Shown here in pieces: positions 17,851-26,834 of a DNA stretch of 39,845 nucleotides (position 1 is its first letter; each line of letters begins with the position of its first letter). The notes beneath the pieces are model-generated. The model saw nothing but the letters and a program-made list of their open reading frames with translations, had not been told where the DNA came from and ran no database searches. The translations under genes were made by a program, and so were the position numbers. This DNA is from CAMDMI01 sp044379485 (GTDB lineage Bacteria > Bacteroidota > Bacteroidia > Cytophagales > Flexibacteraceae), in contig JBIPOE010000037.1 of NCBI GenBank assembly GCA_044379485.1, positions 1 through 39,845 of the forward strand, given 5' to 3'.

Positions 17851-19257
17851 TTAAGAAAGGTTAGTTTTGTCGATTAGCGAACTATCTTTTTTGAGCATAC
17901 TAATCGCCAAAATAAAGTAGATAAGAATCAAAGGGTTAATCATAACTCTATATCTATTATTCTCAGCCAATTCAAAAAGTGAGGAAACAGTAACCAAATA
18001 TAAAATATTGAAGGCAATGAAAACAACAAGACTATTTATAATTTTGGAATTTTCTTTTCTACGTATGAGTAAATAGAAACTTGATATAAGTATAGGAATT
18101 ATTAAAACCATACTTTGTTTCTTGGAGCCTTTATATTGATTAGATACGAAAAGAGACATGAAGTCTACATTCATGATATCAGCGTAAATTTTAATTTTTC
18201 CATAAGGATATCCTAAAAATTCATAGGTGCATGCGGGATTAAAAAAAATGAAAAATCCCCATGAGGAAATTTCTAAGTACATTGTGGGAAATAAACTTAC
18301 AAATTCCTTAAAATCTTTCATTGAAGAGGCAGAAACTTGTAGGTATTGAATATGAAATAGGTTTCTTGTTCCGTTTGCTTTTTCATCCATATGAAGGACT
18401 TTAACTTCAGGATATCGGTTGTCCTCCTTTAATAAATGTCTATATTTTTTAATTGGGCCAAAAATATCCACATTTCCTATAGCTGATCGATGTGGCCAAA
18501 TAAACTTCTCAAGGCTCATACCAAGCCATGTTGATGCTGCAAATTGACCATATAAGACATAGTTTTTACCGTACCAAAAAACTACAGGCATAAGGAAAAT
18601 AAGTCCATAAATCAAGATTTTGGTACGAAAGCCAAGTAAAAAAATTAACATTAACACTAGCCCCAAAAACCAGATTATATGGTACATACTTAAATATAGG
18701 CATAAAAAAGATGCCCAACCGAAACAATAGGCCATATTTTTTGCTGTTAAATTTTTTATACTCTTTAAGAAGTAGTAACAAATGCTTAAAAGTATTGCAG
18801 TTACGGGGAAATTATAAAAAAGCCAATTTTCATATATAATTACGAAGGGTAGGATCAAATAAAGATTTGAGCATGCTAAACTAAATTTTATATTAATTTG
18901 AGCAAGTCTAAGAATTTTGAATATTAAAATTGCAGATATTAGGGAAATAGACTTAAATAGTATTTCGAATATTAGACTAAAATAAGGATTTGCAAGTTTA
19001 TAAACGGCACCTAAAAAGAAGTTAAAAAGGGGGGGTTGCCCATTGATATACCATAAGCTTTCAAAGAATCTATCCTTAAAAAGGGTCTCATCAATGCATT
19101 GCCAGCACCAATTCAACACGGTGGCATCAAACCTTAGCCCAATAAAAAAAAGAACAATTCGACTTAAAATGAAAAAAGCAATAATGATAAAAAGAGGATT
19201 GTTTATTGGATTCTTGGTTTCGATTTCCAGATGCGAACTACTTGTTTTTTCTTTCAT
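17851..19257 (-). CDS. GT-C-type membrane glycosyltransferase-like protein
   Basis: A 468-residue protein with about ten transmembrane segments. The first outer loop contains CIDETLFKDRFFESLWYINGQ followed by PPLFNFFLG, like the acidic loop and QPPL motif of ArnT/PMT-type GT-C enzymes that use polyprenyl-phosphate sugars. Near the C-terminus ELAENNRYRVMINPLI matches the E-x-x-RYR-x-x-x-P pattern of the same group. Substrate and acceptor cannot be told. It is the first gene of a two-gene minus-strand unit with the 477-residue membrane protein. Confidence 0.65.
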   Translation of the reverse strand: MKEKTSSSHLEIETKNPINNPLFIIIAFFILSRIVLFFIGLRFDATVLNWCWQCIDETLFKDRFFESLWYINGQPPLFNFFLGAVYKLANPYFSLIFEILFKSISLISAILIFKILRLAQINIKFSLACSNLYLILPFVIIYENWLFYNFPVTAILLSICYYFLKSIKNLTAKNMAYCFGWASFLCLYLSMYHIIWFLGLVLMLIFLLGFRTKILIYGLIFLMPVVFWYGKNYVLYGQFAASTWLGMSLEKFIWPHRSAIGNVDIFGPIKKYRHLLKEDNRYPEVKVLHMDEKANGTRNLFHIQYLQVSASSMKDFKEFVSLFPTMYLEISSWGFFIFFNPACTYEFLGYPYGKIKIYADIMNVDFMSLFVSNQYKGSKKQSMVLIIPILISSFYLLIRRKENSKIINSLVVFIAFNILYLVTVSSLFELAENNRYRVMINPLILIYFILAISMLKKDSSLIDKTNLS

Positions 19258-19475
19258 TAATCTGTAAGTAAAATTCTTCTTTTTTAAGTTGATAATATTG
19301 AAATCATTAAGTTAGAATCGGATCCGGAAATTTTGAATTGTATGTTATTTTGGAGCCCAATTAATCTGCAAATATAATATTGATCATCAGGAATTATGGA
19401 TTCAATGTTCTTTAGTTGGATTTAACTTTTTGCTGATTTAGTTGAATCATTTGGGTTTGGCTATATAAAATTCAA

Positions 19476-19508
19476 AAAAAAGGGAGACTTTTTCTGCCTC
19501 CCTTTTTT
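19476..19508. terminator. Intrinsic terminator of mdh, bidirectional in form
   Basis: AAAAAAGGGAG (19476-19486) and CTCCCTTTTTT (19498-19508) form a perfect 11-bp stem with an 11-base loop, 14 bases beyond the mdh stop. Confidence 0.88.
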
Positions 19509-19521
19509 AAAATTTGTATTG

Positions 19522-20460
19522 TTAAACGGTTGCTGGCAAGGCATCCAGGACTTCCATTACCTCTTTAACTTTTACTCTGCTTATTTCTAAAAGTGCTTTT
19601 TCTTCCGCATTTAGCTTCAGTTCTATAATTCTTTCTATTCCATTTTTTCCTAAAACAACTGGAACTCCAAGGTAGCAACCGGTAATTCCATATTCTCCCT
19701 GAAGTTCAATACAAACCGGGAAAATTCTTTTTTGATCTCTGGCAATTGCTTCTACCATTTGAGCAGCAGCCGAACCAGGTGCATACCAGGCCGAGGTGCC
19801 CATTAACTTAACCAATTCACCACCTCCATTGATGGTTCTATTCACTATGGCATCTAATTTGTCTTTATCAATCAGCTCTGTAACTGGAATTCCACTTACT
19901 GTTGTATATCTTGGCAAAGGCACCATGGTGTCTCCATGGCCTCCAAGTAACATAGCTTGAATATCCTTTGGTGAACAATTTAATGCTTCGGCCAGAAATG
20001 CTCTGTATCGGGCAGTATCCAAAATTCCTGCCATGCCCATAACTCTGGTTCTAGGGAATTTAGAATTGATATGTGCACAATAAGTCATTACATCAAGCGG
20101 ATTGGAAACCACAATGATTATGGCATTTGGCGAATGCTGGACTACATTTTCTGTTACTGTTTTTACAATTCCTGCATTAATTCCAATTAAATCATCTCTT
20201 GTCATTCCGGGCTTCCTTGGAAGACCTGAAGTAATAACAACGATGTCGGAATTGGCAGTTTTTGAGTAATCATTGGTTACACCAACTGTCCTGCTGTCAT
20301 AAAGGTCGATTGGTGCTTTCTGCCAGATATCCAGTGCTTTACCTTCTGCAAAACCTTCTTTGATATCTAGTAAAACTATTTCATTGGCTACTTCTTTATA
20401 AGCCAAAACATCTGCGCAAGTTGCGCCAACATTTCCGGCGCCAACAACTGTAACTTTCAT
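19522..20460 (-). CDS. mdh: Malate dehydrogenase
   Basis: NAD-dependent oxidation of malate to oxaloacetate in the TCA cycle. The 312-residue protein has the Rossmann GAGNVG (7-12) with Asp32 for NAD, substrate-binding Arg82 and Arg88 in GLPRKPGMTRDD, VSNPLDVMTY, Asp149 and Arg151 in GILDTARYR, and catalytic His175 in GGHGDTMV. It belongs to the LDH-like malate dehydrogenases common in Bacteroidota. It is a single-gene unit with its own terminator; aconitase, another TCA enzyme, lies at the start of the window but is not linked. Confidence 0.96.
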   Translation of the reverse strand: MKVTVVGAGNVGATCADVLAYKEVANEIVLLDIKEGFAEGKALDIWQKAPIDLYDSRTVGVTNDYSKTANSDIVVITSGLPRKPGMTRDDLIGINAGIVKTVTENVVQHSPNAIIIVVSNPLDVMTYCAHINSKFPRTRVMGMAGILDTARYRAFLAEALNCSPKDIQAMLLGGHGDTMVPLPRYTTVSGIPVTELIDKDKLDAIVNRTINGGGELVKLMGTSAWYAPGSAAAQMVEAIARDQKRIFPVCIELQGEYGITGCYLGVPVVLGKNGIERIIELKLNAEEKALLEISRVKVKEVMEVLDALPATV

Positions 20461-20567
20461 TTTTGTAGTATGATTATTTAATAGGATAACAGCCGCGAAA
20501 ATAGGATTTGTTCGCCATCATTTCTTTTAAAATTTTATAAAATTAGAATTGGAAATTTGGGAAATAA

Positions 20568-21620
20568 TTAATGCTGGTGACAATCTTTCTTTTCACCATG
20601 ATTGCAGCAGGTTCCAAACCATAACTCTTCTAAAGTAATCATTGCACTTTCTTCAGGCCTGGTCTCGATTGTTTTCTTTTGCCATAGTTTTTGCTCCTCT
20701 TCCATTTCCTTTAAATCCTGGTCGCTTAGTTTGTAGTCCAAAAGTGCATCAAGATTGGGTTGCCCGGCATCAACCCAAGCTGTGTACCAAAAATCGGCTA
20801 CTTGCTTTATACTGGCTCTCATTCTTCTTTCTACCTGATTTCCAAGCATTTGACTGTAGGTCTTTGAGTATTCGCGGCTATAAACCTGAGTAGTTACATT
20901 TCCTCTTTGTTCGAAGCCATACTTTTTATCTTCAGGCCATCTGGCATTGAGCTCCTTTTCAAAACGCAAAACCGAATCTAATGCAGAATGAGCAGCAATT
21001 ACTGAAGCCCAGGATCTATCTAGAACTCTTTTTTCATATTCTGCTTGACCTATGAAAAAATCGTATTTTTCAGAAAAGAGTTCTGGAAGACGACTTTCCC
21101 AAAATCCATGAATACCTTTTTGCCCTGTCATTTGACCATTATAATTTTGAGTTGTATGAAGAGGCACATTTGAATCTGCGATGTAATGGCCTAAATCAGA
21201 GGCAATTCTCAAAATCCCCCTTGCATCCTTTGATTCAAAAGCTTTTTGAAGGCTATATTTCATTCGGTTTACCTCCCAGGGAACAATGCCATATTCTTGT
21301 AAAGTATCCTCCGTGTATTTTGCTACTGCATCTGTCCATCTTCTTGGCATTTTCCAAAGAGCAGAATCTCCATATACATCAATGTCAATAAAGTGTTTTG
21401 GTGCTTCGCCTTTTACGGCATTTCTTCTTCGATCTGGATTGACAGCATTTTCAGTTAGATAAACTATATTCCTTTTAAAAAAGGCCGACATTGGTTCAGG
21501 AAGGCAAAAAACAGCAAGCCTGTTTATTCTTTGATGTGCATAAAATCCCCAGGCATTCGTTTTCTTTAATGGTATTAGAAATAAAACCAGAGTTATTAAA
21601 ATCAAAAAATGAGATCTCAT
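20568..21620 (-). CDS. Zinc-dependent phospholipase C-like (S1/P1-nuclease fold) exported protein
   Basis: A 350-residue protein with a signal peptide (LILITLVLFLIPL) cleaved before WGFYAHQ. The helical zinc fold is suggested by Trp24 at the mature N-terminus, His29, HFIDID (His76, Asp79), DLGHYIADSNVPLHTTQNY (His145, Asp149, His155) and HGFWESRLPE (His171, Glu175), the ligand pattern of phospholipase C and S1/P1 nucleases. Substrate is unproven: it could cleave phospholipid or nucleic acid. The tail CCNHGEKKDCHQH is unusual and may bind metal. ATG 21620 is chosen; the longer frame to 21770 runs into infB and lacks a signal peptide. Confidence 0.8.
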   Translation of the reverse strand: MRSHFLILITLVLFLIPLKKTNAWGFYAHQRINRLAVFCLPEPMSAFFKRNIVYLTENAVNPDRRRNAVKGEAPKHFIDIDVYGDSALWKMPRRWTDAVAKYTEDTLQEYGIVPWEVNRMKYSLQKAFESKDARGILRIASDLGHYIADSNVPLHTTQNYNGQMTGQKGIHGFWESRLPELFSEKYDFFIGQAEYEKRVLDRSWASVIAAHSALDSVLRFEKELNARWPEDKKYGFEQRGNVTTQVYSREYSKTYSQMLGNQVERRMRASIKQVADFWYTAWVDAGQPNLDALLDYKLSDQDLKEMEEEQKLWQKKTIETRPEESAMITLEELWFGTCCNHGEKKDCHQH

Positions 21621-21663
21621 ATGAACCAACTTATAGTTACAAAAATAGGCTTTTGTTCGAAAC

Positions 21664-21693
21664 AAAAAAGTCCTGCGTTTACAGGACTTTTTT
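21664..21693. terminator. Intrinsic terminator of the rimP-nusA-infB operon
   Basis: AAAAAAGTCCTG (21664-21675) and CAGGACTTTTTT (21682-21693) form a perfect 12-bp stem with a 6-base loop, just beyond the infB stop at 21706. Confidence 0.92.
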
Positions 21694-21705
21694 TCTGATT
21701 TTCTT

Positions 21706-24700
21706 TTAATTAAGGAGAGTTCGTTTTGTTTCCTTTTGTTCAAAGGATTCAATAGTATCTCCAACTTCAATATTGTTGAAGTTCTTGATTTTTATCCCGC
21801 ATTCGTAACCAAACTTAATTTCCGAAGCATCGTCTTTATATCGTTTCAAAGCCTCTAATTCTCCAGTGTGAATGACAATTCCATCACGGATAATTCTGAT
21901 ACCGTTGTTTCTCTTAATGTAACCCTCTGTAACATAGCAACCTGCAATGTTACCAAGTTTGCTAATCTTAAAGACTTCTCTGATTTCTACATTTCCAACG
22001 ATAACCTCTTCTATTTTTGGTGCAAGCATGCCAACCATGGCATCTTTTATGTCATTGATGGCATCATAGATGATAGAATAAAGTTTGATTTCAATTTCTT
22101 CATTTTCAGCTTGTCTTCTTGCCTGAGCAGAAGGTCGAACCTGGAATCCGATAATAATGGCATCAGAAGCAGAGGCTAACATTACATCTGCCTCAGAAAT
22201 TTGACCAACTCCTTTATGAAGGACTCTAACTGCAACTTCATCTGTAGAAAGTTTTAATAAACTATCTGCAAGCGCTTCAACAGATCCATCCACATCACCC
22301 TTAATAATAAGGTTCAATTCTTTGAAAGTACCTAAGGCAATTCTTCTACCAATTTCATCAATGGTAATGTGTTTCTTAGTTCTGATGGATTGCTCCCTTT
22401 GAATTTGTTCACGTTTGTTCGCAAGTTCTTTGGCATCCCGCTCATTTTCCATCACATTAAACTTATCACCAGCTTGGGGTGCATTGTTCAAGCCTAAAAC
22501 CTGAACTGGGGTAGCCGGACCGGCCTCCTCTATTCTTGCTCCGGTATCATCGTACATGGCTTTTACCTTGCCATAAAAGGCTCCACAAAGCATAAAATCT
22601 CCTACATGTAGAGATCCTGCCTGGACCAAAACGGTTGATACATAGCCTCTTCCTTTATCAAGGGAGGCTTCAATAACAGTGCCTTGAGCAAGTTTATTTG
22701 GATTTGCTTTCAAATCAAGAATATCTGCTTCAAGGATTACCTTTTCAAGCAATTCGGAAATACCTAAACCCTTTTTTGCAGAGATTTCCTGAGATTGATA
22801 TTTTCCACCCCATTCTTCTACCAAGATATTTAATCCCGATAATTCTTGTTTAATCCTCTCAGGATTAGCACCATCTTTATCTATTTTGTTTATCGCAATA
22901 ACAATTGGAACACCAGCAACCTGGGCATGGTTAATTGCTTCTTTTGTTTGAGGCATCACAGAATCATCCGCTGCCACTACTATAATAACTACGTCAGTTA
23001 CTTTTGCACCTCTGGCTCTCATAGCCGTAAATGCTTCGTGACCAGGTGTATCTAAAAAGGTAATTTTTCTACCTGATTCAGTTGTAACATCATATGCACC
23101 AATATGTTGTGTTATGCCTCCCGCCTCAGAAGCAACAACTTTTGTTTTTCTAATATAATCCAGCAAGGATGTTTTACCATGATCCACGTGACCCATAATG
23201 GTTACGATCGGAGCCCTTGTTACCAAATCTTCTTCCTGATCTGGGGTATCCACGATATTTTCTTCTTCATCGGCTGAAGAGAAAGATGTTTCAAATCCAA
23301 ACTCATCAGCAATAATTGTGAGAGCCTCTGCATCTAGTCTTTGGTTAATAGAAACAAACATTCCTAGTGACATACACGTTCCAATAACCTCATTTACAGA
23401 AACATCCATTAATGAAGCCAAATCTGCCACAGACACAAATTCTGTGAGCTTAAGCATTTTTGATGCTCCTTCATCATCCTGGTTATATCGGTCGTTTTTG
23501 TCTCTTGATTTCTTTTTTCCACCTCGGCCACCACCTCTACTCATGGTCGCTTTTATCTGACCAGAAATTTGTCGGTTAGAATATCCAGGGCGATTATTGT
23601 TGGAATTACCTGATCCTCTGTTTTGATTTCCTTGTCCAGTTCCTTGCCCGGGAGGTCTGTTACCCGGATTTTGTCCTGGGGCTTGATTTTGTCCTGGAGG
23701 TCTGTTACCACCACCTTGTTGATTCTGTCCTGGAGGTCTGTTACCACCACCTTGTTGATTCTGTCCTGGAGGTCTGTTTCCGCCTTGTTGGTTTTGTCCT
23801 GGAGGCCTGTTTCCACCACTTTGACCTGGACCTGGACCACCAGGTCCTCTATTGGAATTGTCGCGGTTTGTGGATGGACCTCCACCAGAACCACCAACGG
23901 CTACTGGCCCTGTTTTAAGCCTCTTACGTTTTCTTTTTTCGGCTTCTGCTCTACTTTCTCCAGGCGCTTTTGGTTTATTTTCAAAAGCCTTTAAATCGAT
24001 CTTTCCAAGAACTGTAAGACCTTTTAATTGGTCGGCCTCAGCCTTTATCAATTCCGTTGGAATTTCACCTTCAGCTGGGAGGTCGCCATGAATTTGTGTT
24101 TGTTCCTTTGGTTCAGCAGCCTTTGAAACCTCTGTTGGTTCCTTTGAAGCACTCTTGGGCTTTTCTAGTTTTGGTTCAGTATTAGGAACAACTTTTTCAA
24201 CTGGTTTTTCTGCTTTTTTAGCTTCAACTGCTATTACTTTAGCTGCAATTTCTTCAGCTGGCTTTATTTTTTCTACTGGTTTTTCAACTACAGGCGGTGA
24301 AATTATTTTTTCAGTTTTTTCCTTTGGTTTTTCAAAACTAGGATCAATTTTAGGAGTTTCCCTGGCAGCTGGCTTTTTCTTTGCATTAAGATCTATTTTG
24401 CCAACTATTTTAAGGCCAGCAACAGGCTGACTATCAGCTTTAATTACTTCAGACTCAGACTTTTCTAAAGGCTTATCTGCAGGAGATTTTTCTACTTCAG
24501 CTTTTGGTTTCTCTTCCTGCTTTTTCTCTTCTGGTTTTGTTTCAACTTTTGCATCAACTTCTTTTATGATTGGAGCTGGAGTTAGTTCTAGGGGAGGACT
24601 TGGCTTTGAGGGCTGTGTGAAATTTGGTAATGGTCTCCGTGCAATTGGAGTATCATCCATTTCTTCCTCATGTGGCTTCCTTCTTTCTTTATGAAGATCA

Positions 24701-24942
24701 CGGTCAATTACAATTTTTTCATTGTGTTTATGACCAATGGATATTCCAGATGCTTCCAGCTTTTCCTGAGCCGAGGAAGAATATTCTTTACGCAGCAAAT
24801 TAATCTCACCAGCAGTAAGTTTTGCAACCGGGCTTCGCTCCACGGGTGAACCGCTCTTATGCAAAAATTCAATAATGGTATCTAAACCAAGATTGAACTC
24901 CTGCATTGCCTGACGTATTTTAATAACTCTTTCCTCGGACAT
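21706..24942 (-). CDS. infB: Translation initiation factor IF-2
   Basis: GTPase that brings initiator tRNA to the 30S subunit. At 1078 residues it is long, owing to a charged, low-complexity linker. The N-terminal IF2_N helix-rich part (1-60) is followed by a Lys/Glu/Pro-rich linker, a Gly/Asn/Gln/Pro repeat region near residues 370-430, an RGG-like basic patch, a second IF2_N-type segment, then the GTPase: GHVDHGKTS (about 582-590), DTPGHEAF and NKID. Domains II to IV follow to the C-terminus. Start MSEERVIKIRQAM fits. It is the last gene of rimP-nusA-infB, 52 bases after nusA. Confidence 0.97.
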   Translation of the reverse strand: MSEERVIKIRQAMQEFNLGLDTIIEFLHKSGSPVERSPVAKLTAGEINLLRKEYSSSAQEKLEASGISIGHKHNEKIVIDRDLHKERRKPHEEEMDDTPIARRPLPNFTQPSKPSPPLELTPAPIIKEVDAKVETKPEEKKQEEKPKAEVEKSPADKPLEKSESEVIKADSQPVAGLKIVGKIDLNAKKKPAARETPKIDPSFEKPKEKTEKIISPPVVEKPVEKIKPAEEIAAKVIAVEAKKAEKPVEKVVPNTEPKLEKPKSASKEPTEVSKAAEPKEQTQIHGDLPAEGEIPTELIKAEADQLKGLTVLGKIDLKAFENKPKAPGESRAEAEKRKRKRLKTGPVAVGGSGGGPSTNRDNSNRGPGGPGPGQSGGNRPPGQNQQGGNRPPGQNQQGGGNRPPGQNQQGGGNRPPGQNQAPGQNPGNRPPGQGTGQGNQNRGSGNSNNNRPGYSNRQISGQIKATMSRGGGRGGKKKSRDKNDRYNQDDEGASKMLKLTEFVSVADLASLMDVSVNEVIGTCMSLGMFVSINQRLDAEALTIIADEFGFETSFSSADEEENIVDTPDQEEDLVTRAPIVTIMGHVDHGKTSLLDYIRKTKVVASEAGGITQHIGAYDVTTESGRKITFLDTPGHEAFTAMRARGAKVTDVVIIVVAADDSVMPQTKEAINHAQVAGVPIVIAINKIDKDGANPERIKQELSGLNILVEEWGGKYQSQEISAKKGLGISELLEKVILEADILDLKANPNKLAQGTVIEASLDKGRGYVSTVLVQAGSLHVGDFMLCGAFYGKVKAMYDDTGARIEEAGPATPVQVLGLNNAPQAGDKFNVMENERDAKELANKREQIQREQSIRTKKHITIDEIGRRIALGTFKELNLIIKGDVDGSVEALADSLLKLSTDEVAVRVLHKGVGQISEADVMLASASDAIIIGFQVRPSAQARRQAENEEIEIKLYSIIYDAINDIKDAMVGMLAPKIEEVIVGNVEIREVFKISKLGNIAGCYVTEGYIKRNNGIRIIRDGIVIHTGELEALKRYKDDASEIKFGYECGIKIKNFNNIEVGDTIESFEQKETKRTLLN
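23650..23835 (-). repeat. In-frame tandem repeat in infB coding for QNQQGGGNRPPG units
   Basis: Units of 33-36 bases repeat in the coding frame of IF-2. Two copies, 23699-23734 and 23735-23770, are identical over 36 bases; neighbouring copies (23771-23803 and others) are diverged or shortened. Each 12-residue unit is Gly/Gln/Asn/Pro-rich. Multiples of three keep the frame, so the repeat number could vary between strains. Confidence 0.85.
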
Positions 24943-24994
24943 ACTTTGTTATACTGTAAACTATTTTTTATGGATTTGAGAAAATATAATTAAA

Positions 24995-26248
24995 CTAATC
25001 TTCAAATTCCTGTTTAAGGATATTAACAACTTCATTAATTGTTTCTTCCTCCAAATCTGTTCTCCTAACCAGATCTTCAACAGGAACCGAAAGAACGCTT
25101 TTTGCAGTGTCTAATCCAATTTTTTTGAACTCCTGAAGAATCCATGAATCAATTTCATCATCAAATTCCTCCAAGGCAATATCATCTATTTCCTCTTCTG
25201 AGCCATCTGAATCTCTGAAAACATCTATTTCTTTACCTATTAACCTTCCGGCTAATTTAATATTTTGTCCTCCTTTTCCAATCGCAAGTGAAACCTGATC
25301 TGGTTTTAAAAATACAGATACACGGTTGTTGTCATAATCAACTTTTATGCTGGTTATTTTAGCAGGACTTAAAGCTCTTGAAATATACAGTTCTATATTA
25401 TCAGTAAAGTTAATTACATCAATATTTTCGTTTTCAAGTTCTCTTACAATATTGTGGATTCTTGATCCTTTCATTCCAACGCAGGCTCCAACAGGATCAA
25501 TTCTATCATCAAAAGATTCAACTGCTACTTTGGCTCTTTCGCCAGGCTCTCTAACTATTTTCTTTATAGCAATTACATTATCGTCAATTTCTGGAACCTC
25601 AAGTTCAAAAAGCCGCTCCAGAAAAACAGGGGAGGTTCTTGAAAGTATGATTTTTGGTGTTCCATTAATCATTTCAACCCGGTGAACAACTGCTCTTATG
25701 TTATCTCCTTTACGGTATCTATCTTTTGGAATTTGTTCGCTTTTTGGAAGTATAAGCTCATTGCCTACACCATCTATTAACAAAACCTCCCGATTTCCAA
25801 CTTGATAGACTTCGCCAATTAACAAATCGCCTACTTTATCTTTATATGCCTGGAATAAGTTTTCTTTTTCAAGATCCTTAACTTTTTGAACAAGAGTTTG
25901 TTTGGCAGTTAGAATACCACGACGCCCAAAATCATCCTCAATATTGATCTCTTCAGCAAGCTCTTCACCGACTTCCAGATCTTTTTGGATTTTTATTGCA
26001 TCAGCATACGGAATTTTATCATAATCCCAAATGTCTTCAGATTCATCATCCACAACTTCTCTAAAACGCCAAATTTCAAGATCACCTTTTTCAATATTGA
26101 TGATGACGTCAAAATTGGTATCTTCTATATATTTTTTTCTAATAATAGAACGAAAGACCTCCTCCAGGATTTTTATCATGGTCGGGCGATCAATATTTTT
26201 GAGTTTGGCGAAGTCTGAAAACGACTCGATCAGCGTTTTGCTATCCAT
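24995..26248 (-). CDS. nusA: Transcription termination/antitermination factor NusA
   Basis: Binds RNA polymerase and nascent RNA to control pausing, termination and antitermination. The 417-residue protein has the NusA N-terminal domain (MIKILEEVFRSIIRKKY), an S1 domain (about 130-200, GDLLIGEVYQVGN), and tandem KH domains with VGACVGMKGSRIHNIVREL and VSLAIGKGGQNIKLAGRLIG. The C-terminal tail is acidic with a helix-hairpin-helix-like end. It lies 2 bases after rimP, the conserved order. Confidence 0.96.
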   Translation of the reverse strand: MDSKTLIESFSDFAKLKNIDRPTMIKILEEVFRSIIRKKYIEDTNFDVIINIEKGDLEIWRFREVVDDESEDIWDYDKIPYADAIKIQKDLEVGEELAEEINIEDDFGRRGILTAKQTLVQKVKDLEKENLFQAYKDKVGDLLIGEVYQVGNREVLLIDGVGNELILPKSEQIPKDRYRKGDNIRAVVHRVEMINGTPKIILSRTSPVFLERLFELEVPEIDDNVIAIKKIVREPGERAKVAVESFDDRIDPVGACVGMKGSRIHNIVRELENENIDVINFTDNIELYISRALSPAKITSIKVDYDNNRVSVFLKPDQVSLAIGKGGQNIKLAGRLIGKEIDVFRDSDGSEEEIDDIALEEFDDEIDSWILQEFKKIGLDTAKSVLSVPVEDLVRRTDLEEETINEVVNILKQEFED

Positions 26249-26250
26249 TT

Positions 26251-26736
26251 TTATTTAAACGAAACCGTCACTTTTGCTTTAATAATTTGATTAACTGGTA
26301 TTTCTACCAGCTTTTTTTGTGTTTTTTTCCCTTTTAACTTTTCTTCTACTTCAAGTTGAATCATTTCATTCTCATATGAAATTAATTTCCCTTCTTTTGT
26401 GGACGTTTCTGATTTCAGATCAACCAAAACAGATCTTCCTATATTTTTTAAAAACTGTCTTTCTGACCCTAATGGAAAATCCAAACCTGGCGAAGCAACC
26501 TCAAGTGTGTAGGCATTTTCAAAAAGTTCGTTTTCCTCTAGAAACTTTCCAGTTTTCCTGCTATAAACGGCGCATTCTTCAATCGTAATTCCAGAATCGC
26601 TATCAATAAGGATTTGTACAATACCGCTTTTCGACTTTTCATTACCAACATTTACCTGGACCAGAAAATGACTTTCTGAATCAAGATTTTGATTGATAAA
26701 CTCTTCTATTTTTTCTTTAGCGCTTTGCAGTATCAT
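26251..26736 (-). CDS. rimP: Ribosome maturation factor RimP
   Basis: Assists 30S ribosome assembly in the cytoplasm. The 161-residue protein shows GIVQILIDSDSGITIEECAVYSRKTG, the RimP N-terminal signature, and VASPGLDFPLGSERQFLKNIG, its conserved core, followed by a small Sm-like C-terminal domain. It is the first gene of the rimP-nusA-infB operon. A good Bacteroidota promoter lies about 50 bases upstream, and a hairpin sits between promoter and start codon. Confidence 0.93.
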   Translation of the reverse strand: MILQSAKEKIEEFINQNLDSESHFLVQVNVGNEKSKSGIVQILIDSDSGITIEECAVYSRKTGKFLEENELFENAYTLEVASPGLDFPLGSERQFLKNIGRSVLVDLKSETSTKEGKLISYENEMIQLEVEEKLKGKKTQKKLVEIPVNQIIKAKVTVSFK

Positions 26737-26748
26737 TAAAAAAGCAAG

Positions 26749-26767
26749 AGGGGACTTTTTGTCCCCT
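26749..26767 (-). promoter_or_regulatory. Leader hairpin directly before rimP
   Basis: AGGGGAC (26749-26755) and GTCCCCT (26761-26767) form a perfect 7-bp stem with a 5-base loop. On the minus strand the stem is followed by CTTGC, six T residues and then AATG, where ATG is the rimP start. A purine-rich AAGGAGG overlaps the upstream edge of the stem. This may be an attenuator, a translation-control hairpin, or chance; the five-base gap before the T-run weakens the terminator reading. Confidence 0.55.
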
Positions 26768-26782
26768 CCTTCTATTACGGTG

Positions 26783-26814
26783 CAAAAGTAGTTACTTCTT
26801 TCACTAAAAACAAA
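26783..26814 (-). promoter_or_regulatory. Promoter of the rimP-nusA-infB operon
   Basis: On the minus strand TTTG (26814-26811), a 20-base spacer and TACTTTTGC (26790-26782) match the Bacteroidota promoter consensus TTTG / TAnnTTTG closely. Transcription would start near 26776, about 40 bases before the rimP ATG. Confidence 0.75.
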
Positions 26815-26834
26815 GCAATGTTTTAAATACAGGC

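Noticed and set aside
21621..21770. N-terminal extension of the phospholipase C-like protein
   Set aside because: It crosses the infB terminator and stop, and would bury the signal peptide.
23650..23835. CRISPR-like array
   Set aside because: The regular 36-bp spacing comes from adjacent, in-frame protein repeats with no unique spacers, inside infB.
23553..23897. Long antisense frames over the infB repeat (including plus-strand 23623-23994)
   Set aside because: They arise from the repetitive codons of the Gly/Gln/Pro region; the translations are simple repeats without family character, while the IF-2 frame is certain.
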